Below, in pieces: positions 42,919 to 50,012 of a stretch of DNA of 64,000 bases. Source of the DNA: DATCLS01 sp035296625 (GTDB lineage Bacteria; Actinomycetota; Acidimicrobiia; Acidimicrobiales; VFJN01). Made by a program: the position numbers and the translations under genes. The stretch covers positions 62,001 to 126,000 of the forward strand of contig DATHAO010000059.1 of NCBI GenBank assembly GCA_035296625.1. The letters run 5' to 3'. The notes beneath the pieces were generated by a model. The model was not told the DNA's origin and did no database searches. It saw nothing but the letters and a program-made list of their open reading frames with translations. Numbering within the stretch: the stretch's first letter is position 1; each line of letters begins with the position of its first letter.

Positions 42919-44481
42919 ATGGCGCGCATCCTGGTCACTGAGAAGATCGCCGAAGGCGGGCTGAAGAAGCTCCGCGGCGAGGGGCACGTGGTCGACACCC
43001 GTGTGGGTCTGAGCCCCGAGGCGCTCGTCGAGGTCGTGCCGGGCGCCGCGGCGCTGATCATCCGGTCGGCGACTCAGGTCACGCGCGAGGTGCTCGAGGC
43101 GGGCACCGACCTCGTGGTGGTGGGGCGCGCCGGCATCGGGCTCGACAACGTCGACGTGGCGGCCGCCACCGAGCGGGGGATCATGGTGGCGAACGCGCCG
43201 CAGTCGAACATCCTCTCGGCGGCCGAGCACACGATGGCCCTGCTGCTGTCGCAGGCCCGCAACGTCCCCCAGGCCCACGCCGCTCTGGCCGGCGGCCGGT
43301 GGGAGCGCTCGAAGTGGGAGGGCGTCGAGCTCTCCGGCAAGACGCTCGGCATCGTCGGCCTCGGGCGCATCGGCAAGCTCGTGGCCCAGCGGGCCAACGC
43401 GTTCGGCATGCGTCTCGTGGCCCATGACCCATTCGTCTCGGCCGACCGGGCCCGCCAGCTCAACATCGACCTGCTGCCGCTCGAGCGGCTCGTCGAGGAG
43501 GCCGACTTCGTCACGCTGCACGTGGCCAAGACGCCCGAGACGGTCGGCCTCGTCGGCAAGGAGTTGCTGGCGCGGGTGAAGCCGGGCATCCGGATCATCA
43601 ACGTGGCGCGGGGCGGCATCGTCGACGAGGACGCGTTGGCCGAGGCCGTGCGCTCCGGCCGGGTGGCGGGGGCGGCGCTCGACGTGTTCGCGAGCGAGCC
43701 GACGACGGAGTCGCCGCTGTTCGGCCTGCCCGAGGTCGTCGTCACCCCCCACCTGGGGGCCAGCACCCGTGAGGCGCAGGACAAGGCCGGCGACTCCATC
43801 GCCGAGCAGGTCCGCCTGGCGCTGGCCGGCGAGTTCGTGCCGTTCGCCGTCAACGTGAGCGCGGCGGAGGCGAGCGAGGCCGTGCGACCGTTCCTGCCGC
43901 TCGCCGAGCGGCTGGGCCAGCTGTACACGGCGCTCGTCGAAGGCGTGCCGCTGCAGATCGAGATCGAGTACGCCGGCCAGCTCGCCGACGCCGACACCCG
44001 CATCCTCACGCTTTCGGTGCTGAAGGGCGTGTTCGGCGGGGTGACCGACGAGCCCGTGTCCTACGTCAACGCGCCGCACATCGCCGCCGAGCGGGGTGTC
44101 GAGGTGCGTGACGTCTCGACGGCCCGCATGCACGACTACATCAACCTGATCACGATCTCGGGTGGCGACCACTCGATCGGCGGCACGCTGACCGGCCTGC
44201 GGGGCGAGCCGCGCATCGTCGTGCTCGACGGCCATGCCATCGACCTGCCGCCGGCGGACCAGATGCTCGTCGTGCGCAACGACGACCGTCCCGGCATGAT
44301 CGCCTTCGTCGCCGGCATGCTGTCCGACGCCGGGATCAACATCGACGACATGCACTTGGGCCGGTCGAGCGAGGGCCGGGCCGCCCTCCAGGTGCTCGCC
44401 ACCAACGTCGTCGTGCCCGCCGAGGTCCAGCAGGCCATCCGCTCCGGCGACGGCATCGTCTCCGTCCACATGCTCCGCTAG
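42919..44481 (+). CDS. serA: D-3-phosphoglycerate dehydrogenase
   Basis: A 520-residue enzyme, the first step of serine synthesis. NAD-binding motif GIVGLGRIGKLVA (~residue 145), active-site Arg in NVARGGIVDEDAL and His in TPHLGASTREAQ are present. An intervening (ASB) domain and a C-terminal ACT domain (~450-520) make this the long mycobacterial-type SerA, which is feedback-controlled by serine. ATG 42919 gives MARILVTEKIAEGGL; CACACT lies 8 nt upstream. It ends facing a gene on the other strand, with a strong palindrome between. Confidence 0.96.
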   Translation: MARILVTEKIAEGGLKKLRGEGHVVDTRVGLSPEALVEVVPGAAALIIRSATQVTREVLEAGTDLVVVGRAGIGLDNVDVAAATERGIMVANAPQSNILSAAEHTMALLLSQARNVPQAHAALAGGRWERSKWEGVELSGKTLGIVGLGRIGKLVAQRANAFGMRLVAHDPFVSADRARQLNIDLLPLERLVEEADFVTLHVAKTPETVGLVGKELLARVKPGIRIINVARGGIVDEDALAEAVRSGRVAGAALDVFASEPTTESPLFGLPEVVVTPHLGASTREAQDKAGDSIAEQVRLALAGEFVPFAVNVSAAEASEAVRPFLPLAERLGQLYTALVEGVPLQIEIEYAGQLADADTRILTLSVLKGVFGGVTDEPVSYVNAPHIAAERGVEVRDVSTARMHDYINLITISGGDHSIGGTLTGLRGEPRIVVLDGHAIDLPPADQMLVVRNDDRPGMIAFVAGMLSDAGINIDDMHLGRSSEGRAALQVLATNVVVPAEVQQAIRSGDGIVSVHMLR

Positions 44482-44776
44482 CGCTAGCCCCCGCGGTGCT
44501 GGGCGGCGGGGCGCCCGGCGTCCGGTTCGCGCGGTCGGCACCTCCCGGACGTCATGCGCCGCTGCGCTGGTCCAGTGACGGACCCCGTCGTTCTTCGACC
44601 GATCCCCGTGCCCGGTGCCGTCCGCAATTGCCTGGGCGTGAACCATCGGGTCACCGGTTCTGGGGACGCGAGTGGTTGTCTCCCAACCATTCGCGTCCCC
44701 AGAACTCTCCGTGCCTCCCGGTGGACGCGTGCCGGTCGCGGCGTGCCAGATCGTGCGCGAGGTCGGCGGACCTGTG
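44482..44776. other. Intergenic region after serA
   Basis: A 295-bp region with no supported ORF. Its main feature is the palindrome at 44657-44705. The rest is moderately GC-rich and shows no promoter or RNA gene that I can defend. Confidence 0.5.
44657..44705. repeat. 49-bp palindromic element (REP-like candidate / bidirectional terminator)
   Basis: GGTTCTGGGGACGCGAGTGG continues to 44677 and is the reverse complement of 44685-44705 at 20 of 21 positions (one G-T wobble), around a 7-nt loop GTCTCCC. No other palindrome in the window is this long. It lies between two convergent genes, the usual place for REP-type elements. The GGGGAC motif in the stem resembles the GGAC/GTAG core of some REP families linked to RAYT transposases. 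No second copy was seen in this window. Confidence 0.6.
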
Positions 44777-45442
44777 TCAGGGCGTGTCGGTGCCCGCAGG
44801 GGGTGTGCCGTCGGGCGGAGCGGCGGGCGGCGGCGCCTCGTTGTCCGTCAGCGCAGCCCCGGACGCTTTCTTGGCCGCAGGGGCCTTCTTGGCCGCCGTC
44901 GCCTTGCTCGCCGCCGGTGCCTTGGCGGCGGTCTTGCGCGCCCCCTTCTTGGCCGGCGCCTTCTTCGCCGTCGGCGCCTTCGCGGCTGCGGCCGCCTTCT
45001 TCGCGGATGGAGCCTTCGCCGCTGTGGCCGCCTTCTTCGGGGGCGGCGCCTTCTTGGTGGCGGGTGCCTTCGTGGCGGTCGGGGCCTTCTTGGTGGCCGG
45101 CGCCTTCTTGGCGGGGGACTTCTTGGCCGGGCCCGCCTCCGCCCTTCCCGGGGGCGCAGTGGCCGGCGTGACGGTACCGGCGTCGGCGGGCGACGTCTCC
45201 AGCGCGGCAGGACCGGCGATGCCTGCGGTTCCGGCGGACTCGCGAGACGTGTCCGCAGCCGGCGCGGAGGCGGTCGCAGGGCCGCCCGACGAGGACGAGG
45301 GCGGGGGCCCGGACGGCTCGCCGGCGGACCCGGCACTCCGCCCCATCCGGCGACGGACGACGCGCGCAACTGCTCGAAGTATCCCGGCCACGATGAACAC
45401 CACTCCCATCAGGCGAACGAGGCGGAACCAGTGGCGATCCAC
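44777..45442 (-). CDS. Membrane-anchored Lys/Ala/Pro-rich histone-H1-like protein
   Basis: A 221-residue protein starting at GTG 45442, 7 nt after a TAGCCT box on the minus strand. Residues ~5-25 form a hydrophobic helix (LVRLMGVVFIVAGILRAVAR) followed by Arg-rich RVVRRRMGRS. A Ser/Pro/Ala-rich linker spans ~35-100. From ~100 to ~195 there are tandem AKKAPA-type units like those of histone H1 and the tails of actinobacterial HU (HupB/Lsr2-associated). The basic tail should bind DNA or RNA, and the helix would tether it to the membrane. No globular domain is recognised. Confidence 0.72.
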   Translation of the reverse strand: MDRHWFRLVRLMGVVFIVAGILRAVARVVRRRMGRSAGSAGEPSGPPPSSSSGGPATASAPAADTSRESAGTAGIAGPAALETSPADAGTVTPATAPPGRAEAGPAKKSPAKKAPATKKAPTATKAPATKKAPPPKKAATAAKAPSAKKAAAAAKAPTAKKAPAKKGARKTAAKAPAASKATAAKKAPAAKKASGAALTDNEAPPPAAPPDGTPPAGTDTP

Positions 45443-45449
45443 CGGGGCG

Positions 45450-45455
45450 AGGCTA
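45450..45455 (-). promoter_or_regulatory. -10 box of a probable leaderless transcript (Lys/Ala-rich protein)
   Basis: On the minus strand TAGCCT ends 7 nt before GTG 45442 and decides that start. The longer in-frame ORF to 45595 would extend into the tandem repeats. Confidence 0.5.
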
Positions 45456-45535
45456 ACCCGACCGTTCCAGGCCCTGACGGACCGGCGGGTGGGGATGCGA
45501 CGGCCGCCACGCCCCCATACCCCCGATCGCTGGGG

Positions 45536-45692
45536 GCGAGCGGTTGCGGATGTCGCTCGATCGTCCGGCCACACGGCAGACGATCGCCCGGACACCGGGG
45601 CGAGGGGTTACCGATGTCGCTCGATCGTCCGGCCAGACGGCAAGACGATCGCCCGGACACCGGGGCGAGGGGTTACCGATGTCGCTCGATCC
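45536..45692 (+). repeat. Tandem 64/65-bp repeats with internal dyads, upstream of the ABC exporter
   Basis: The core GATGTCGCTCGATC starts at 45549, 45613 and 45678, giving periods of 64 and 65 bp. Copies 1 and 2 are nearly identical over their whole length; copy 3 is cut short after ~15 bp. Each full unit contains the dyad CGATCGTC-N13..14-GACGATCG. No matching protein repeat with a credible reading frame explains it. Confidence 0.85.
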
Positions 45693-46578
45693 GCCGGACC
45701 GCCACGGCTACCGTCACACCCCCCGGTCGCCGTTCGGCGGCCGGTCGGCCGCGCGCACGCGCACGACCACGAGATCAGGGGAGGCACACCTGCGCCTGTA
45801 CTGGGAGGTCGCCCGCGCCACCGCCCGCCGCATGACCACGTATCGCGCCGCCACCGCTGCGGGCGTCTTCACGAACACCATCTTCGGCTTCGTCCTCAGC
45901 TACGTCCTGCTCGCCGTCGTCCGCGACCGCCCGATCGACGGGTTCGACGCCACCGACGCCGTCACCTTCACCTTCGTCACGCAGGGCATGTTGATGGTCG
46001 TCGGCATCTTCGGCAACGAAGAGATCGCCGAGCGGGTCCGCACCGGCGACATCGCCCTCGACCTCTGCCGCCCCTACGACTACCAGGGCTGGTGGGCGGC
46101 GGCCGCCTACGGGCGGGCGTCGTTCTACGCCTGGGCCCGCGGCGTTCCGCCGTTCCTCGCCGGAGCGCTCGTGTTCGACCTGCGCGTCCCCGCCGCCGCG
46201 GGCACGTGGGTCGCGTTCGTCGTGGCGGTCACCCTCGCCATCGGCGTGGCCTTCGCGTGGGGCTTCCTGCTGCAGCTGGCCGCGTTCTGGATCATCGACG
46301 TCCGCGGACCCTCCCAGCTCGGCTGGGTCGCCGCCCAGTTCCTGGCGGGCACGTTCGTGCCGCTCGCCCTGTTCCCCGCGGGACTCGAGGGCGTCGCCCG
46401 GGCCCTGCCGTTCGCCGCCATGAACCAGCTGCCCGTCGAGGTGTTCCTCGGCGATCGCACCGGGGGCGGCCTGCTCGCCGTCTACGCCCATCAGCTGTCC
46501 TGGCTCGCCGCACTGGTCGCCCTCGGCCGCCTCGTGCTCGCCCGAGCCGTGCGCAAGGTGGTGATCCAGGGTGGGTGA
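45679..46578 (+). CDS. ABC-2 type transporter permease (first subunit)
   Basis: A permease with six hydrophobic helices; the conserved part begins LRLYWEVARATARRMTTYRAATAAGVFTNTIFG, typical of the ABC-2 (DUF990-like) permeases encoded as pairs. ATG 45679 is the first conventional start, but it lies inside the tandem repeats and adds ~37 Arg-rich residues. GGGGAGG at 45778-45784 sits 5 nt before an in-frame CTG at 45790 that gives exactly the family N-terminus, so CTG may be the real start. It overlaps the second permease by 8 nt. Confidence 0.85.
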   Translation: MSLDPPDRHGYRHTPRSPFGGRSAARTRTTTRSGEAHLRLYWEVARATARRMTTYRAATAAGVFTNTIFGFVLSYVLLAVVRDRPIDGFDATDAVTFTFVTQGMLMVVGIFGNEEIAERVRTGDIALDLCRPYDYQGWWAAAAYGRASFYAWARGVPPFLAGALVFDLRVPAAAGTWVAFVVAVTLAIGVAFAWGFLLQLAAFWIIDVRGPSQLGWVAAQFLAGTFVPLALFPAGLEGVARALPFAAMNQLPVEVFLGDRTGGGLLAVYAHQLSWLAALVALGRLVLARAVRKVVIQGG

Positions 46579-47455
46579 CCCCGGCACCACGGCCGGCGCG
46601 CCGGGCCCCACCACCGCGCCCGGCGCCACCGAGCCCACCACCGCGCCCGGCACCGTCGCCCACCTGCGGATCTACCGGCGTTTCGTGCGTGCCCGCATCC
46701 GGGCCGACTGGCAGTACCGCGCCTCGTTCTTCCTGTTCCTCGCTGGCCAGACCCTCGTGGCGGGCGCGGACCTCGCCGCCATCGCCGTGATCTTCACCGC
46801 CGTCGACGACCTGGTCGGCTGGTCGGGCCCCGAGGTGGCGTTCCTCTTCGGAGCCTCGGGGCTGTCCTTCGGCCTCTGCGATCTGATCATCAGCCCGGTC
46901 GAGCATGTTGGGGTCCACATCAAGGCCGGCAGCTTCGACACGTTCCTCGTCCGCCCGGTCGGGGCGCTGTGGCAGCTGCTCGCCCACGACTTCGCGCTCC
47001 GTCGCATCGGTCGGCTGTTGCAGCCGGCCATCGTGCTCGTCGTCTCCCTGCGGCTGGTGGAGGTCGACTGGGGCCCGGCCGCCGCCCTGCTCGTGGTGCT
47101 CACCGTCGTCTGCGGCGCGGTCATCTACGGCGCCGTGTTCGTCGTCACCAGCTCGCTCGCCTTCTGGACGGTCGAGACCCAGGAGATCGCCAACGCGTTC
47201 ACCTACGGCGGCAACGTCACGACCAGCTACCCGATCGACGTGCTGGGCACGTGGCTCCGCCGCATCACCACCTTCGTCGTGCCCCTCGCCTCGATCACCT
47301 ACCTGCCGGCCGCCTGGCTCTTCGACCACCCGCTGCCCTCCGGCCTCCCCCGGGCGGCGGCGTGGTCGGGCCCGCTCGTGGCCGCCGCCGCCGCCCTCGT
47401 GGCTCGGGCCGTGTGGGCCCTCGCCGTCCGCCATTACCGCAGCACCGGGAGCTGA
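46571..47455 (+). CDS. ABC-2 type transporter permease (second subunit)
   Basis: A 294-residue permease. After a Thr/Pro/Gly-rich N-terminal ~30 residues, six helices follow from RADWQYRASFFLFLAGQTLV, with the family loop TQEIANAFTYGGNVTTSYPIDVLG. GTG 46571 overlaps the first permease stop, so the two are translated together and probably form a heterodimeric channel for the ATPase downstream. The exported substrate is unknown. Confidence 0.9.
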   Translation: MGDPGTTAGAPGPTTAPGATEPTTAPGTVAHLRIYRRFVRARIRADWQYRASFFLFLAGQTLVAGADLAAIAVIFTAVDDLVGWSGPEVAFLFGASGLSFGLCDLIISPVEHVGVHIKAGSFDTFLVRPVGALWQLLAHDFALRRIGRLLQPAIVLVVSLRLVEVDWGPAAALLVVLTVVCGAVIYGAVFVVTSSLAFWTVETQEIANAFTYGGNVTTSYPIDVLGTWLRRITTFVVPLASITYLPAAWLFDHPLPSGLPRAAAWSGPLVAAAAALVARAVWALAVRHYRSTGS

Positions 47456-47456
47456 C

Positions 47457-48440
47457 ATGGACGCCCTCATCGAGCTCGACGACGTGGAGAAGACCTTCGT
47501 CGTGTGGACGAAGGCGGGCCGCCTACGCCGTACCCGCACCGAGGTGCGGGCCGTTGACGACGTGTCGTTCTCGGTCGAGGCAGGGGCGACGCTGGGCTTC
47601 GTCGGGCCTAACGGCGCGGGCAAGAGCACCACGATCAAGATGCTGGTCGGCATCCTCGTGCCGAGTGGTGGCCGGATTTCCGTGATGGGAGTCGATCCGA
47701 GCCGCGACCGGGTGGCGGTGGCTCGTCGCATCGGTGTCGTGTTCGGGCAGCGCACCCAGCTGTGGTGGGATCTGCCCCTTTGCGACTCCTTCGAGTTGCT
47801 TCGGCACGTCTACCGAGTTCCAGCTGCCGACCATCGGGCACGCCTGACCGAGCTGGTGGAGCTGCTCGACATGGGTGACTTCTTGGCGACGCCCGTCCGG
47901 CAGTTGTCGCTGGGGCAGCGGATGCGGGGCGAGTTGGTGGGGGCGCTGCTGCACGACCCGGCGATTCTTTTCCTGGACGAGCCGACGATCGGGCTGGACG
48001 TGGTGTCGAAGGAGGCGGTGCGGGCCTTCCTGGCCCGGCTCAACCGGGAGCGGGGCACCACCATGCTGCTGACCACCCACGACCTGGTCGACGTGGAGCG
48101 CCTGTGCGATCAGCTCCTGATCATCGATCACGGGAGGGTGATCGAGGACGGCACGGTCGAGGGAGTGAAGCAGCGCTACGGCACGGAGCGGGTTCTGGTG
48201 GTGGATCTCGAGGCGCCCGGCCCGCCCGTGCAGATCGCCGGTGTCGAGGTCACCCGGAGCGACGGGCCCCGTCAGTGGCTGCGCTTTCACCGCGACCGCC
48301 ACACAGCAGCCTCCCTGCTCGCCCAGATCGGCGCCGAGGCCTCGGTCCGCGACATCGCCATCGAGGAACCCGCCATCGATGACATCGTCCGTGGCATCTA
48401 TTCAAGGGGCGACGACGTGCTCGGCGTCAGCGCACGATGA
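47457..48440 (+). CDS. ABC transporter ATP-binding protein (ABC-2 exporter)
   Basis: A 327-residue ATPase starting 1 nt after the permease stop. Walker A is GPNGAGKST (~residue 50), the Q-loop VVFGQRTQLWWDLP, the signature LSLGQRMRGEL (the family variant of LSGGQ), Walker B ILFLDEPTIGLD and the H-loop LLTTHDL. The insertion WWDLPLCDSFELLRHVY is typical of the subclass that pairs with two ABC-2 permeases. It has a C-terminal accessory domain (~235-327). From about base 47,660 its codons are less strictly G/C-ending than those of the permeases. Confidence 0.94.
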   Translation: MDALIELDDVEKTFVVWTKAGRLRRTRTEVRAVDDVSFSVEAGATLGFVGPNGAGKSTTIKMLVGILVPSGGRISVMGVDPSRDRVAVARRIGVVFGQRTQLWWDLPLCDSFELLRHVYRVPAADHRARLTELVELLDMGDFLATPVRQLSLGQRMRGELVGALLHDPAILFLDEPTIGLDVVSKEAVRAFLARLNRERGTTMLLTTHDLVDVERLCDQLLIIDHGRVIEDGTVEGVKQRYGTERVLVVDLEAPGPPVQIAGVEVTRSDGPRQWLRFHRDRHTAASLLAQIGAEASVRDIAIEEPAIDDIVRGIYSRGDDVLGVSAR

Positions 48441-48528
48441 CCCCTGTGCAGCCCGTCGCTCACCGGGAAGTACGTCACGGCCGGGCTGCGGCTGGTCTCC
48501 CGCCGCCCGGGGGCGCCGGGCGCCTAGC

Positions 48529-48560
48529 TCGGACTTCAGCCCAGGAGGGTCTTTCGGCCC
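48529..48560 (+). promoter_or_regulatory. Two tandem DosR/DevR-like boxes
   Basis: TCGGACTTCAGCCC (48529-48542) and GGGTCTTTCGGCCC (48547-48560) both resemble the DosR dyad GGGACTTNNGNCCC and are 18 bp apart, as in paired DosR sites. They lie in the 182-bp gap between the ABC ATPase and a convergent gene, where no gene start is evident, so they may be a remnant. Confidence 0.3.
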
Positions 48561-48622
48561 GGCCTCGAGCGCTCCCGGCGCGGGGGGTCGGGATCGGCCT
48601 GCCGTTGTTGGGCGTATCGGGC

Positions 48623-49108
48623 CTACTTGATTCGTCGGTTGTGTGCCAGCAGGCGGCGCAGCACCTGTGGCGGTAGAGCGCCGTAGACGAGCTTCGTCTG
48701 GGGGAGATGCCGCAGCGCGGCGACGGTGGCGCCGGGGTCCACACCGGTGACGACGAACGCCAGCGCCTTGGGTGCCGTCCTGAGCGCCTCACCGACTTCG
48801 AGCAGGAAGCTCTCGCTCAGACCGGGTTCGGCGACGGAGCCGGTGGGATCCGGTGCATCGCTTGACGGTGGCGGTGCCTGGAGCGTGCCGGCGAGGAGCT
48901 GTCTCCAGGCGGTGACGTCGATCTGGTCGGCGTGTTCGAGGGGCAGCGGCGCGACCTCGAGAGTGCCGTCCTGCCATTCGACGAGCGAGGCGCACAGGAC
49001 GGTCAGGGCGCCCGCACGCCGGAGCCCATCGATCGCGGCGAGCGCCTGTGACACATCGACCGAACCTGGGAGCGGAAGGACAGCGAGGTGGTGTTCGGAC
49101 CCGGCCAT
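48623..49108 (-). CDS. Hypothetical protein, weakly DUF1269/DUF6325-like
   Basis: A 161-residue soluble protein. It begins MAGSEHHLAVLPLPGSVDVS and has a ferredoxin-like alternation, ending ALAFVVTGVDPGATVAALRHLPQTKLVYGALPPQ. This resembles the C-terminal part of actinobacterial DUF1269/DUF6325 proteins (a conserved turn, then Y-G-x-L), but the match is weak. It lacks membrane helices. It is transcribed leftward behind a small membrane protein 47 bp away, perhaps in one unit with it. Confidence 0.65.
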   Translation of the reverse strand: MAGSEHHLAVLPLPGSVDVSQALAAIDGLRRAGALTVLCASLVEWQDGTLEVAPLPLEHADQIDVTAWRQLLAGTLQAPPPSSDAPDPTGSVAEPGLSESFLLEVGEALRTAPKALAFVVTGVDPGATVAALRHLPQTKLVYGALPPQVLRRLLAHNRRIK

Positions 49109-49155
49109 GGCGCAGGCGTCCCTGTCGAGTGGACCGCTCCCGAGAATCGACGCCG

Positions 49156-49437
49156 TCAGGACCCGCGGGCGGCCGAGGGTGCGCGCGGCGTGACGTTGTC
49201 GACGCTGAGGGCGTCGCCGATGTCAGCGATGGCGCGAAGGGCCTGACCCAGGGCCATCGGCCATGCTGCGAGCAGGAGGGCGATCGGCCCGCCGAACAGG
49301 AGGACGCCGATCGTTTCCCAGGTGCCTTCGACGGCGATGGCCCAGGAGATGACGCCGACGCCGGCTGAGATGACGCTCAGTACGCCGAGCGCGAGCAAGA
49401 ACATCGACCAGGATCTGAGGGTCTTGTAGCGAGACAT
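49156..49437 (-). CDS. Small two-helix membrane protein
   Basis: A 93-residue protein. ATG 49437 is supported by GAGGAAAGGA just upstream. Two hydrophobic helices are visible: FLLALGVLSVISAGVGVISWAI and IGVLLFGGPIALLLAAW, separated by a short loop. The family is not recognised. One copy of the 19-bp dyad (49487-49505) lies ~50 bp before its start, so it may belong to the same regulon as the genes at 55-57 kb. Confidence 0.72.
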   Translation of the reverse strand: MSRYKTLRSWSMFLLALGVLSVISAGVGVISWAIAVEGTWETIGVLLFGGPIALLLAAWPMALGQALRAIADIGDALSVDNVTPRAPSAARGS

Positions 49438-49486
49438 CGGAGTCCTTTCCTCGTGGCTGATGTTGCGCCCGGCGGGCGTTGCCCAC

Positions 49487-49505
49487 GTCACCCGTGTGGA
49501 GTGAT
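49487..49505. promoter_or_regulatory. Dyad site A, GTCACCC-N5-GAGTGAT
   Basis: This is a member of a four-site family with 7-bp arms and a 5-bp spacer. It lies ~50 bp before the small membrane protein gene on the minus strand. One mismatch in the right arm. Confidence 0.5.
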
Positions 49506-49769
49506 CGCGCCTGTGCGCCGAGATGGCTCCGCCGGTCAGGACGGTCGTTGTGGGGTGGCCGGTTGTGTCCCGATCCGGTGCACGGTCGCTTCGAAGGCTG
49601 CGACCAGCGCGGAACCAGGGTCAGCGCGACGGACGAGAGGTCGGCGACACAGGACGTTCAACCCGGCGATTGCGCCGCCGGCGAGTGTCTCCCTCATGCC
49701 TTCGGGGTGACGACGCGGGAACTTGGTCGCCTCATGCTGGTAGACGTTCACGGTGAGGAGGGACGTCAC

Positions 49770-49985
49770 GTGACCGCTTCGCGATACGAGATCGTCGTCC
49801 GTGGGCGACTCGGCGCCGCTCTCGTGCGGTGGTTGGATGACCTGGAGGTGAGGTTGTCCGGGCCCGACGTGACCTACCTGTATGGGTGGTTCGCGGATCA
49901 GGCAGCTCTTCACGAGTTGCTCGCCCGCCTCGGCGACCTCGGCATCGAGCTGTCGTCACTCAGGCGGGTGCCCGAACCGGACTGA
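49770..49985 (+). CDS. Small conserved hypothetical protein (YEIVVRGRL family)
   Basis: A 71-residue protein starting at GTG 49770, with GGAGGGA 6 nt upstream. ASRYEIVVRGRLGAALVRWLDDLEV and LYGWFADQAALHELLARLGDLGIEL form a beta-alpha-beta-beta-alpha pattern, like a single ACT-type domain. Small actinobacterial proteins of this look are often found beside LuxR or stress genes. The function is unknown. It lies head-on to the first LAL regulator. Confidence 0.72.
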   Translation: MTASRYEIVVRGRLGAALVRWLDDLEVRLSGPDVTYLYGWFADQAALHELLARLGDLGIELSSLRRVPEPD

Positions 49986-50012
49986 TTCGTGCCCGTCGTG
50001 TCCATCGGGTCG

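Noticed and set aside
40237..44646. 1469-codon minus-strand ORF opposite the S9 peptidase and serA
   Set aside because: It is a GC-bias shadow: the plus strand has complete catalytic motifs, and the minus translation is His/Arg/Gly-rich without domains.
45541..45700. Possible CRISPR array in the tandem repeats
   Set aside because: Units are contiguous 64-65-bp copies without unique spacers, and no cas gene is nearby.
48437..48676. 79-codon ORF after the ABC ATPase
   Set aside because: It has no ribosome-binding site or family signature and runs into the convergent gene. It may be a remnant but is not supported as coding.
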